Under the pieces are notes generated by a model that saw nothing but the letters and a program-made list of their open reading frames with translations, was not told the origin of the DNA and did no database searches. DNA of 64,000 nt from contig NZ_JHZX01000001.1 in assembly GCF_000688335.1 (NCBI RefSeq), positions 3,472,001-3,536,000 on the forward strand, written 5' to 3'. The position numbers and the translations under genes were made by a program. This DNA is from Sediminibacter sp. Hel_I_10 (GTDB lineage: Bacteria; Bacteroidota; Bacteroidia; Flavobacteriales; Flavobacteriaceae). The stretch's first letter is position 1; every line of letters starts with the position of its first letter. This document shows positions 35,177 to 43,705 of this stretch, piece by piece.

Positions 35177-35935
35177 TTATTTTTTTGAGTTATAACTTAA
35201 ATCTGGACGTATTTCTCCTTCAATTTCTTCAATGTTAAGCGTAGTCTGAAACATATCAAACATCATTTTCTTTCCGTCCTCTCCCAGAAGTTTTTCGTGG
35301 ATTTCTGATTTTGTCGCCATATCCGATTCGTCTTTTGCTGAGATGGATACCAAATAGAATTCTGCTTCTGTTCCGAAGCCACTTTCATAAACTCTGTAGT
35401 GCATTTTTGAATTCTTCGTAATAAACATGTCTTTTACAGATTTCATTTTCTCTTTCATCATGCTCCTGTTTTGTGGCGTATAATATATCTTGTATTGCTC
35501 TCTGTAGTTTTCTCCTTCAGGAGTTTGCGTCATTCCGTCAGGCATGTGAGACAGCTCATTGTTCAATTTAATGATATAGTCTTTTTCTACATCGTAGCAT
35601 TTGTCCATACGTTTTAAGATGCTCATGACCTTTTCTTCGCCAGCAGTTTTTGCTAAAGAAGCCAAAGGAGACGGTTTGTCTAAATCGGCCATAGAGTTGA
35701 TGGGCTCTATATAATAATAGTGGTTGTTATAGCCACGAAGGGTTAACATGTTGAAATCCTCAATAGGGTTGTCTTCTATAATTTTAAAGAGTTCTTTTAA
35801 GATGTCTTCATATTCTGAAGTCATAGAAGGTTTTACAACATCTTCATGAACATGAAATAATTGTTGCGCGTCATTATTAAAGTGTATGGCTAACATTAGT
35901 GTCAGCGTGAATACGAAAGTTTTAAGTGTTCTCAT
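35177..35935 (-). CDS. Secreted protein of unknown function
   Basis: 252 residues. Signal peptide MRTLKTFVFTLTLMLAIHFNNDAQ, cut after about residue 24. The mature part LFHVHEDVVKPSMTSEYEDILKELFKII reads like the start of a dimeric alpha/beta-barrel (ABM-like) domain, a pattern repeated near MHYRVYESGFGTEAEFYLVSIS (about 179-200), so perhaps two such domains. It ends DLSYNSKK, echoing DLSYTN at the end of the neighbouring gene, which suggests distant paralogy. No catalytic motif recognised. Middle gene of the cassette, 21 bases downstream of the first. Confidence 0.65.
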   Translation of the reverse strand: MRTLKTFVFTLTLMLAIHFNNDAQQLFHVHEDVVKPSMTSEYEDILKELFKIIEDNPIEDFNMLTLRGYNNHYYYIEPINSMADLDKPSPLASLAKTAGEEKVMSILKRMDKCYDVEKDYIIKLNNELSHMPDGMTQTPEGENYREQYKIYYTPQNRSMMKEKMKSVKDMFITKNSKMHYRVYESGFGTEAEFYLVSISAKDESDMATKSEIHEKLLGEDGKKMMFDMFQTTLNIEEIEGEIRPDLSYNSKK

Positions 35936-35956
35936 TATAGTTATGTTTTATTTCGA

Positions 35957-36697
35957 TTAATTCGTATAGCTCAAGTCGCTTTCTAGTGTGTAGACATAGT
36001 CCCAAATACGATCACAAGAGTCTCTCAGTTTTTTACGAGCAGTTTCGGTTTTTGATTTGCCGTGAACACTTTCATACATTTTCCAAACCCCGTCTCGATC
36101 AACGTCCATATCTGCAAAGTTTTTATAAGGCGACGATACAAAATAGTCGGTACCCTCTCCGCCCATAACTCTGTACCAATAACCTCCTCGGGTTTTGTCC
36201 TTAGACATCATGGTAGTTGTAACTTCTTTAACGACTTCATTAAAAGCGACATCATCATTCACTATAAAACTAGTTGTCCATATCACGTTGGTTTCAGCTA
36301 AATCTGTCTTAAGGCTAATGTCTGGCATAGATCTCGTGGTATTGAATTCTGAACTTTCAATATGAGGCGTAATAGATTCTAGCGCAATGGCGCGGCAAGC
36401 AGCGGCTGCAGGATTCTTTTCGTCCATTTCGGCCCAGTTGTTCATTCTTCCGGCCATTACATAGACGTTACCTTTACCTTGAAGGCGATGCCACACATTC
36501 CAAGTTTTTGTTCCGTTATTTTCTTTGTAGCATTTGTTCCATTTTTTCACACCGTCTGTAAAGTCCGTGTCATGTCCAAATTTTATAGTGAACTCTGTGA
36601 CGTTCAAAATAAAAGATTCTTGATCCTGAGATTGTGCCGAGGTTGGCGCTAAGATCAGCACCAAAATTAGAAATACTGTTAGTCTTAAAGTTTTCAT
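35957..36697 (-). CDS. Secreted protein of unknown function, distant paralogue of next gene
   Basis: 246 residues. Signal peptide MKTLRLTVFLILVLILAPTSAQSQ. The mature part has two similar halves: LNVTEFTIKFGHDTDFTDGVKKWNKCYKEN with NVWHRLQGKGNVYVMAGRM (about 31-81), and IWTTSFIVNDDVAFNEVVKEV with YWYRVMGGEGTDYFVSSPYKNFADMD (about 139-200). Each is a strand-helix-strand arrangement as in dimeric alpha/beta-barrel (ABM) domains. It ends LESDLSYTN, like the neighbour's DLSYNSKK. Function unknown. First gene of the cassette, 468 bases from and divergent to the propeller kinase gene, which may control it (inference). Confidence 0.65.
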   Translation of the reverse strand: MKTLRLTVFLILVLILAPTSAQSQDQESFILNVTEFTIKFGHDTDFTDGVKKWNKCYKENNGTKTWNVWHRLQGKGNVYVMAGRMNNWAEMDEKNPAAAACRAIALESITPHIESSEFNTTRSMPDISLKTDLAETNVIWTTSFIVNDDVAFNEVVKEVTTTMMSKDKTRGGYWYRVMGGEGTDYFVSSPYKNFADMDVDRDGVWKMYESVHGKSKTETARKKLRDSCDRIWDYVYTLESDLSYTN

Positions 36698-37165
36698 AAT
36701 AGATTGTATTTAAATGGTTAATTAATAGTGATCTAGTTTATATAAAATAACATTGTTAACAAACTCAATTAGGACGAACACACAGGGATGGTGTCCCAAT
36801 CATTAGATTTAGTTATCGATATCGTTTAGGTAGATGGGGTAATTTGTAGGAGTTGGCCTTTATTTTAAGCGTCTCTCTTTATGGCGGTCTTCGATTTTTA
36901 TCAGATGTTAAACCATGGATGACGTGATTATAGTTTCAATTGCTTTTCAAAAAAATGAACTCAGAATTGTGCATTACTATAAATAAACTAGGTCTAGGTT
37001 TTAGGTAGGGTTGGGCTTGGTTGAATTTATACTTGGTTAAAAGTCAATTTTTAATATGGTCCAAATTAGGCATAACAATGGATCGCGTCAATCACATCTT
37101 CATGTGATATTTTAAGGCTATCTTTTTGTATATTTGGTAATTAGCCAGCTATTTACAATACATCC
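36698..37165. other. Divergent intergenic region with palindromic site
   Basis: 468 bases between the secreted cassette and the propeller kinase gene. Contains the palindrome at 37091-37108 (separate entry). Nothing else firm; no ORF. Confidence 0.5.
37091..37108. promoter_or_regulatory. Palindrome ATCACAT-CTTC-ATGTGAT (possible operator)
   Basis: Perfect 7-bp inverted repeat with a 4-base spacer, 58 bases before the kinase start. The same CACAT-N4-ATGTG pattern recurs at 40201-40214 before the paired regulator gene, suggesting a shared operator, possibly for the NarL-type regulator itself. Confidence 0.55.
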
Positions 37166-40100
37166 ATGCCTATTTATAACTCTAATAGTTTTAGGTTTAT
37201 TTTGCTTTTTTTTCTGCAGATAGGGATGCTCTTTGCCCAAAACCTGTCTCAAATAGACGTTTTAACTACGGCCGATGGACTTAATTTTCGAGATGTTAGA
37301 GCGATAGCCCAAGACGATTCTGGTCTGATGTGGTTCGGTACCTCTCAAGGTCTTAATCGCTATGATGGTTATAATTTTAAGGTCTACAACAGCGATAAAA
37401 AAAATCCTTTTTTTATTGAAGAAGAGCTGTTTACTTCTACAATGGTTTTTGACAAAGACGAGGATGCTTTGTGGTTTATGGCGAATGAAGATCTCTTTAA
37501 ATTGCATTTGCCGACAGATTCTATAACAGCATACAATGAGCCAGATGGTATAAAAGGAAAGGTTCTTGGGGTTCTTAAGGTAGAAGATGGTGCTATCTGG
37601 ATAATTACCGAAGATTATTGGTCAACTAAAGCAGATAAGCCTAAACAGTATCTTCAGAAATATAAAGACGGTAAATTTGAGGTCATGGCATCAATTTCTA
37701 GAATCAACAAAGGTTTTAGTCGATTGTCTCAAGATTCAGAAGGGTTTTTATGGTGGAGTACCCCAAATGGTAACTTAAAGTATCATATTGATGGAACCTT
37801 ATTGGCATTTTATGATTTGGGAAATTATGAGTGGCATGGTTCTGAGATGCATTTTGTAGCCTCTTTTTTTGATTGCAACAACAGACATTATTACTTTCCT
37901 CACGATGGCGGTATCTATGTTTTAAATGAAGAAAATCAAAGTTCTGAAAGAATTCTTGATGTAGATAATGAGTTTGGCCATGCCATTCAAGATGAAGAGG
38001 GCTATACGTGGTTTGCCGGTCAACAACGCTTGTATCGCATGAGTCCGCAAGAGGACTTTGTAGATTATACCGATAAACTTCTTGACCATTTTGACTATAC
38101 CAAAATAAATAGTCTTTTCATAGATGCCAGCAATTTACTGTGGGTGGCAACTGATAACGGACTCTTTAAAATACGTACCGGTACCCAGATGTTCAAAAAT
38201 GTATTTAAGTCTAGTAAATCGGGTTGGGGAAATAGCATGCGAGGTGTGTTTGAGGACCATCAAGGTACTATTTATGCACATTGCGAAAATAAGAACAGTT
38301 TATTTTCCCAAGATGTGACCGGTAAAATTGATACACTCAAATTATATGCTGAGAGTAATGAAAAAATAGAACTGCATTATGCCTGCAGTTTTTTTGTTTT
38401 CAATAAAGCCAAAACTCATGTATTTACCGTTGGAAAAACCATGTACAAGATCAATTTGGAAACAGGAGAAACAGTGAGTTACGATCAATTTATCCCTAAT
38501 CTTAAGGTTTATGGTCCTAATCCATTGATAAGGCTTAGAGACGGTCGGTTGTTATTTGGCTACATCCTATCAAGATTGCTTCTGTTTGATCCTGAAACAG
38601 AAAAAAGTGAAGCCGTGTTTTCGGATGATTTTGAATTTGATGAAGTTTCTGATCTGGCTTATTTCTTTCAAAGCAAAACTGAAGATATGATTTGGGTAGG
38701 CACACAAAACAGTGGCCTATTAAAGATAAATTTAAATGGTAGTATAGAGGAGACGTATTCCATATACACAAACCCCAGTGTTTCAAAGAATAATATTTTA
38801 GTTATAGATGAAGACTCAGATGGCAGTTTATGGATTGGCACTTATGGAGGCGGCCTTAATCATATTTCTAAGGATGGTACAACAATAAAAAAATACAGTA
38901 AGGCACAAGGTTTGGCCGATGATAATGTGACAGGGATTCTAAGGGATAAAAAGGACAATCTTTGGATAAGCACTTACAATGGTATTTCTTATTTTGATAA
39001 GCAAACGGAGTTGTTTCAAAACTTTTATACTGAAGATGGCTTATCCCATAATGAATGTAATTATTCGTCTTGTTTGATAGACAGTCAAGGCAACTATTAT
39101 TTTGGCGGGATGAACGGTTTAAATGTCTTTAAACCTGATGATGTTTTCAAAACATCAGAGCCTCCGCAGTTGCGATTTTTAGGGATTTCTGGATATAATA
39201 GTAAAAACAAAAGTAGTTTCAATACAGATTACAGCCACAATAAATTTACAGAATTGACGATTTCACCATATGATCAATATTTTCAATTAGACTGGACAAT
39301 GCCTAGCTTTTTTAATAATCAAAAGAGCACCTATAGCACTACCTTAGAAGGGTATGAAGACCGATGGTTTTATCAAGGTCATAAAGCGAGTATTCGTTAT
39401 AATAAATTACCTGCTGGAGATTATGTTTTAAAAGTAAAAGGAACAGATGCTATAGGGAACGAAAGTGCTGCCATGCTCTCGATACCTATTAAAGTAAAAC
39501 AGATATTTTATAAAACCTGGTGGTTTATTCTTTCGGCGCTATGTGCTGCCATATTATTTGGATATTCCGTATTTCGATACCGTCTCAATCAAGTGATTGC
39601 CATGGAGCGTTTGCGCACAAAGATTTCTAGTGATCTGCATGACGATGTGGGGTCGATGCTTTCGGGCTTGGCCATGCAAACTGAATTATTAGAAATCAAT
39701 GCTAATGAGGCCGATAAGTTTAAACTTCAAAAAATAGCTACAATTAGCAGAAGTGCTGTCTCACAAATGCGAGACTTGGTTTGGAGCATCGATAGCCGGC
39801 GTGGCACCGTTGATGATTTAATAGAACGCATGCAAGAATTGGCCGAAGAGCTTCTTTTGCCAATGGATATTGCTTTCAATATAGAGGCATCTACCATCAT
39901 CAATCCTAATAAAAAACTTCCGGCAGAGATTAAACAAAATGTATTCATGATCTATAAGGAAGCATTGACCAATTGTCTAAAGCATGCAAATGCCACAAAA
40001 GTCAATGTGAGTTTTTCCAATATCAATAAAGGTTGCGAGCTTTCTATAAAAGATAATGGGACCAATACACCTTGCTTAAAATATACGGGTTTAGGACTAT

Positions 40101-40198
40101 CTAACATGGCGCTTCGTGCTGAAAAGATAAACGGACAACTTCGTTTTGAAAAAGAAAAAGGATTTGGTGTCATTTTAAGATTGCCTTTCAACTTATAA
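37166..40198 (+). CDS. Two-component propeller sensor histidine kinase
   Basis: 1010 residues. Signal peptide ending MLFAQ (about residue 25). Then a periplasmic ring of two-component-regulator propeller repeats (e.g. LMWFGTSQGLNRYDG, LWVATDNGLFKIRTG, LWIGTYGGGLNHISKDG, LWISTYNGISYFDKQ), a Y_Y_Y domain (about 690-780; LEGYEDRWFYQGHKASIRYNKLPAGDYVLKV), one membrane helix (TWWFILSALCAAILFGYSVF, about 784-803), and a HisKA_3/NarX-type core with phospho-His825 in DLHDDVGSM and an HATPase ending GLGLSNMALRAEKINGQL. It senses an external polymer or small molecule and phosphorylates the NarL-type regulator encoded 70 bases downstream. Unlike polysaccharide HTCS proteins it has no fused receiver or AraC domain. 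The palindrome just upstream suggests autoregulation. Confidence 0.95.
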   Translation: MPIYNSNSFRFILLFFLQIGMLFAQNLSQIDVLTTADGLNFRDVRAIAQDDSGLMWFGTSQGLNRYDGYNFKVYNSDKKNPFFIEEELFTSTMVFDKDEDALWFMANEDLFKLHLPTDSITAYNEPDGIKGKVLGVLKVEDGAIWIITEDYWSTKADKPKQYLQKYKDGKFEVMASISRINKGFSRLSQDSEGFLWWSTPNGNLKYHIDGTLLAFYDLGNYEWHGSEMHFVASFFDCNNRHYYFPHDGGIYVLNEENQSSERILDVDNEFGHAIQDEEGYTWFAGQQRLYRMSPQEDFVDYTDKLLDHFDYTKINSLFIDASNLLWVATDNGLFKIRTGTQMFKNVFKSSKSGWGNSMRGVFEDHQGTIYAHCENKNSLFSQDVTGKIDTLKLYAESNEKIELHYACSFFVFNKAKTHVFTVGKTMYKINLETGETVSYDQFIPNLKVYGPNPLIRLRDGRLLFGYILSRLLLFDPETEKSEAVFSDDFEFDEVSDLAYFFQSKTEDMIWVGTQNSGLLKINLNGSIEETYSIYTNPSVSKNNILVIDEDSDGSLWIGTYGGGLNHISKDGTTIKKYSKAQGLADDNVTGILRDKKDNLWISTYNGISYFDKQTELFQNFYTEDGLSHNECNYSSCLIDSQGNYYFGGMNGLNVFKPDDVFKTSEPPQLRFLGISGYNSKNKSSFNTDYSHNKFTELTISPYDQYFQLDWTMPSFFNNQKSTYSTTLEGYEDRWFYQGHKASIRYNKLPAGDYVLKVKGTDAIGNESAAMLSIPIKVKQIFYKTWWFILSALCAAILFGYSVFRYRLNQVIAMERLRTKISSDLHDDVGSMLSGLAMQTELLEINANEADKFKLQKIATISRSAVSQMRDLVWSIDSRRGTVDDLIERMQELAEELLLPMDIAFNIEASTIINPNKKLPAEIKQNVFMIYKEALTNCLKHANATKVNVSFSNINKGCELSIKDNGTNTPCLKYTGLGLSNMALRAEKINGQLRFEKEKGFGVILRLPFNL

Positions 40199-40200
40199 AC

Positions 40201-40214
40201 CACATCCTTATGTG
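40201..40214. promoter_or_regulatory. Palindrome CACAT-CCTT-ATGTG (possible operator)
   Basis: Five-bp perfect arms, 6/7 if extended outward (ACCACAT / ATGTGAT), with the same 4-base spacer as the site at 37091-37108. Located between the kinase stop and the regulator start. Confidence 0.5.
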
Positions 40215-40268
40215 ATTGATTTATTTGCTAAAGATGCTAAATTTACTTTATAATCAAAACCGATTCTA

Positions 40269-40901
40269 TTGTCGCTCATAAAACTTGCCATAGTTGAAGA
40301 TGATCACTTGGTTCAAGACAGTTTAAACACTTTTTTTGAAGCTCAAGACTACGTGCGCTGTTTGCATTTGTCATCGTCGGTTGAAGATTTTTTAAAAACA
40401 GAAAAGGCTAGTGAAGATCACATTGATGTGATCTTATTGGATATTAATCTCTTAGGAATGTCTGGTATAGAGGGGATCCCCTTAATTATGGACCAATGCC
40501 CTAACACCGATATTGTGATGCTAACCACGTTTGAGGATAATGAGAGTATTTTTAAAGCCCTGTGCGCTGGTGCTTGTTCCTATCTTTCTAAAAAAACACC
40601 TTTAAAAAAAATACTAGAAGCAGTAGAGGTGGTCTATAAAGGCGGCTCTTACATGTCTCCGTCAATAGCGCGAAAAATCGTGAATCAATATGCGAAAAAG
40701 CGCTCTAAGCTTTCTGTTTTAACAGATAGGCAACAAGATATTGTAAAAGGTATCGTTGATGGAAAGAGTTATAAAATGATTGCCGATGATTTGTTTGTTT
40801 CTATTGATACGGTACGCAGCCATATTAAGAACATTTATAAAGCTCTAAATATTAATAGCAAGGCAGAACTTATTAGAAAATCGTACGATGATGATCTTTA
40901 A
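40269..40901 (+). CDS. NarL/FixJ-family response regulator
   Basis: 210 residues starting with TTG (MSLIKLAIVEDDHLVQ). Receiver domain 1-120 with acidic pocket EDD at 10-12, phospho-Asp58 in VILLDINLLG and Lys in YLSKKTP; linker; LuxR-type HTH (about 148-205; LTDRQQDIVKGIVDGKSYKMIADDLFVSIDTVRSHIKNIYKALNINSKAEL), the DNA-binding signature. Partner of the upstream propeller kinase. The palindromes at 37091 and 40201 are candidate binding sites: LuxR-type dimers bind such inverted repeats. Target genes may include the divergent secreted cassette at 34593-36697. Confidence 0.93.
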   Translation: MSLIKLAIVEDDHLVQDSLNTFFEAQDYVRCLHLSSSVEDFLKTEKASEDHIDVILLDINLLGMSGIEGIPLIMDQCPNTDIVMLTTFEDNESIFKALCAGACSYLSKKTPLKKILEAVEVVYKGGSYMSPSIARKIVNQYAKKRSKLSVLTDRQQDIVKGIVDGKSYKMIADDLFVSIDTVRSHIKNIYKALNINSKAELIRKSYDDDL

Positions 40902-40920
40902 AGTTTCTCTATGTTTTTCG

Positions 40921-41667
40921 CTAGATAGTATGAAGCCTTTTTAGCAGCTCTTCTTTTAAAGATTTACTTACAGGGATTGCTTTTTTTTCTATGACAATGT
41001 GACTTGTAGCCACTTCATTTATTTGGGAGAGATTTACAATATATGATCGATGTACTCTAAGAAAATGCCTCTCAGGTAGTTTTTTATCCATTTGCTTTAA
41101 AGTCATTACTAAAAGATATTCCTTGCCTTTTGAATAAATACGACAGTAATTTCGTTCGGCTTCGATATAGAAAATATCTTTTATGTAAACCTTTAGCATC
41201 TTTTCATGATGGCGAACAAATATACAGTCGCTCAAAAGAAAAGGAGAGCTCTGATGAACTTGACTTAGATTATTGTCTTCTAATTGGTGCTCTTGAATGT
41301 GATTTACAGTTAATTCTATAGCACGTTGCAAATCTAATTTTTTAAAGGGTTTAGATATAAAGGCGAAGGGATTTGTACATTTTGCCCTATTAAAATAGTC
41401 ATCATTGGTATTGGCAGTTAAATAGATGATGGGTACATTATATTCCTTCTGCATGGCAATAGCGGTCTCAATACCATCTAAACGGCCTTTAAGTTGAATG
41501 TCTAACAAAACAATATCTGGGCGATTATTCTTAAAGTGAAGTAAGGCCTCTTCACCACGGGGAATAATGCCTACTATTTCGTAACCTAACATGGTTAATT
41601 GTAAAGAAATATGAGCACCAATAATCATTTCATCTTCTACAATTAAAATCTTAATAGGTTCTAGCAT
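40921..41667 (-). CDS. LytTR-family response regulator
   Basis: 248 residues. Receiver domain 1-125 (acidic EDE at 11-13, phospho-Asp56 in IVLLDIQLKG, Lys in AFISKPFKK). LytTR DNA-binding domain at about 150-245: IFVRHHEKMLKVYIKDIFYIEAERNYCRIYSK and FLRVHRSYIVNLSQINE are hallmark segments. It binds direct repeats as a dimer. The start overlaps the stop of the kinase gene by one base (TAATG on the minus strand), so kinase and regulator are a coupled pair. Bacteroidota LytTR regulators usually control membrane or secreted proteins; target unknown here. Convergent with the NarL gene, only 19 bases apart. Confidence 0.94.
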   Translation of the reverse strand: MLEPIKILIVEDEMIIGAHISLQLTMLGYEIVGIIPRGEEALLHFKNNRPDIVLLDIQLKGRLDGIETAIAMQKEYNVPIIYLTANTNDDYFNRAKCTNPFAFISKPFKKLDLQRAIELTVNHIQEHQLEDNNLSQVHQSSPFLLSDCIFVRHHEKMLKVYIKDIFYIEAERNYCRIYSKGKEYLLVMTLKQMDKKLPERHFLRVHRSYIVNLSQINEVATSHIVIEKKAIPVSKSLKEELLKRLHTI

Positions 41668-43553
41668 TAGGCTGCTTTTTTCATTTTAAATTGAAAAGAC
41701 ACTTTAGTGCCACGGTTAATTTCCTCTGTCATTTTACCATCCAGTTGTAAGGTTAATAGTTTGATGAGCTGAGATCCAAAGCCCGTACCTTGTGTTGTTA
41801 AATCAATAATTTTTCCTATCCCATTATCAGATACATTTAAGTCTAAAGTCTCCGAAGAGGTCTGCGAGAGGCTAATTTTAATAATACCTACAGCATCTTT
41901 TGGGAATGCATATTTTAAGGCATTGGTTAAAAGTTCATTTACAATAAGACCTATTGGCACTGCGGTATCAACATCTAATTCCAGTTGTTCCATGGCGCAT
42001 TCAATAGTTACTTTATCTTCTTTGTTAAATGTATCGAGTATACCATCACCAAGATTGATAAAATAATCTTTCATTTCTATACTTCCTAAGTTGTTTCCTT
42101 GATACAGTTTTTGATGAATAATTCCCATGGATTGCACTCGGTTTTGACTGGCGAGCATGGCCTCTTTTGAGGCTGGATCATCGAGTTGGGCAGATTGTAA
42201 AGCAATTAAGCTTTTTACCATCTCTAGGTTGTTTTTGACACGATGGTGAATTTCTTTTAACAACAATTCATTCTCGTCACTTTTAGCTTTGATGATTTGG
42301 GTTTTCTTTTTGTTTTTGTTGAAAAAGAAGAATAAGGTCAATAATAGTATTGCCAATAAACTAGCAATGGCAATAATAAGTTGCTGTACTTTTGATTTTT
42401 GAGATAACAAAGCCGCTTGCGCAATTAGGGCTTCATCTTTTTTACCAGTCTCATATTTAATGATCGCTTCTGTTTCAAGATTAGAAATTTTATCCTCTAA
42501 AACTTTGATGACATTGTTGTTGGCCTTGTCCTTGTAATTCATGGCGCTTTCAAAATCGCCCAAGTTGGCATAGGTCTCAGATAAATTGCGATATGGAATA
42601 ATAAGGCCTTCTTGACCTTTGTCTTCATAAGCATTGACACCAATACTTAAATGTTCTAGCGCTTTTTTGTAATCTTTTTGAAGCAGATAAATTTGACCAA
42701 TTTCCGTACGGTAGGTTGCACAACGCTGTTCGCCAATATGAGATTTACATAATTCCCAAGCACAGATAAAATCTTTCAATGCATTGGTGTAATCCAATGC
42801 TTTTAAATAGACGTCCCCTCTGTAGGAATGCGCTCTAATGGGAACAAAAATTTCTTCTGGAACTTTGGTGTTTACAAGATCAATGCAATAATCGGCCGCC
42901 CTATAGGCCTCCTCGAACTGGTTTAGTTCTCCGTAACTAATAATAAGGTTAAATTGAGCAATGGCTACAGAAGCATAATCTTTTGTCTTTTCTAAAAGAA
43001 TAACGGCTTTTTGAGTATAGTCTATCGATTTCTCGAAATCTTCCATTACCCTGTACAATACTCCCAAACATCGATACGCGCTTCCCAGACCTTTTTCATC
43101 ATCTAGCGTTTCATAAAGAGGAATTGCTTTAAAGAGCGCGCTTTGCGCCTTATCAAGCTCACCAGTATTCATGTAATCTATAGACAATGCTCTATAAGTA
43201 TCTGCAACTTTTAAATCATTACCTGAACTCTTATAATACCCAAGAGCTTTTTCTGAATGATAAACAACAGAGTCTGGCGAAAAAATTCCGTGATAACCGT
43301 GCCAATCAGCCATCGTTTCATGAATTTTTGCGATGGACTCATCGTTCTGTTTTTTTTCTGCTCGCTTTAGGGTTTGAATTCCAATCTTTAAAAAGTGATC
43401 CGTATTGCTTGTGTAATGCTGTTGCATCCAAGATAAACAGGAGTCTAAGTCTATACGTTTAAATTGATCTGGATTTTGGGTTATGGATTCCGTTTGACCA
43501 TAGGAATATGCTTGAGAAAAAAGAACAAGAAAAGTTGTGAATAATTTAAGCAT
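41667..43553 (-). CDS. TPR sensor histidine kinase (HisKA_2)
   Basis: 628 residues. Signal peptide (to about residue 20), then a periplasmic TPR-type helical repeat domain (about 40-360; e.g. KVADTYRALSIDYMNTGELDKAQSA, KGLGSAYRCLGVLYRVMEDFEKSIDY), a coiled-coil, one membrane helix LIIAIASLLAILLLTLFFFF (about 391-412), and the HisKA_2 motif LLKEIHHRVKNNLEMVKSL with phospho-His near 436, followed by an HWE/HisKA_2-type ATPase (LIVNELLTNALKYAFP, DNGIG, GTGFGSQLIKLL). It phosphorylates the LytTR regulator coupled downstream. TPR ectodomains in these kinases often sense peptides or protein contacts; ligand unknown. Confidence 0.94.
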   Translation of the reverse strand: MLKLFTTFLVLFSQAYSYGQTESITQNPDQFKRIDLDSCLSWMQQHYTSNTDHFLKIGIQTLKRAEKKQNDESIAKIHETMADWHGYHGIFSPDSVVYHSEKALGYYKSSGNDLKVADTYRALSIDYMNTGELDKAQSALFKAIPLYETLDDEKGLGSAYRCLGVLYRVMEDFEKSIDYTQKAVILLEKTKDYASVAIAQFNLIISYGELNQFEEAYRAADYCIDLVNTKVPEEIFVPIRAHSYRGDVYLKALDYTNALKDFICAWELCKSHIGEQRCATYRTEIGQIYLLQKDYKKALEHLSIGVNAYEDKGQEGLIIPYRNLSETYANLGDFESAMNYKDKANNNVIKVLEDKISNLETEAIIKYETGKKDEALIAQAALLSQKSKVQQLIIAIASLLAILLLTLFFFFNKNKKKTQIIKAKSDENELLLKEIHHRVKNNLEMVKSLIALQSAQLDDPASKEAMLASQNRVQSMGIIHQKLYQGNNLGSIEMKDYFINLGDGILDTFNKEDKVTIECAMEQLELDVDTAVPIGLIVNELLTNALKYAFPKDAVGIIKISLSQTSSETLDLNVSDNGIGKIIDLTTQGTGFGSQLIKLLTLQLDGKMTEEINRGTKVSFQFKMKKAA

Positions 43554-43705
43554 AAGTCTTATTAGGCTGATAAAAAAGACTTTGGGAACTGTTAAATATA
43601 GTTAAAATATGTTTGTGTCTTACAGTCGTACGGTTTTACTTCTCGAACAGCTCAAATTGAAGTTTAAGAAGTAGTATATTTAAAGTCTTTTGAAAACCTC
43701 TTTTT

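Noticed and set aside
40416-40433. Palindrome GATCACAT-TG-ATGTGATC inside the NarL-type gene as a third operator
   Set aside because: Different spacer length and inside coding sequence; mentioned in the finding but not listed as a site.
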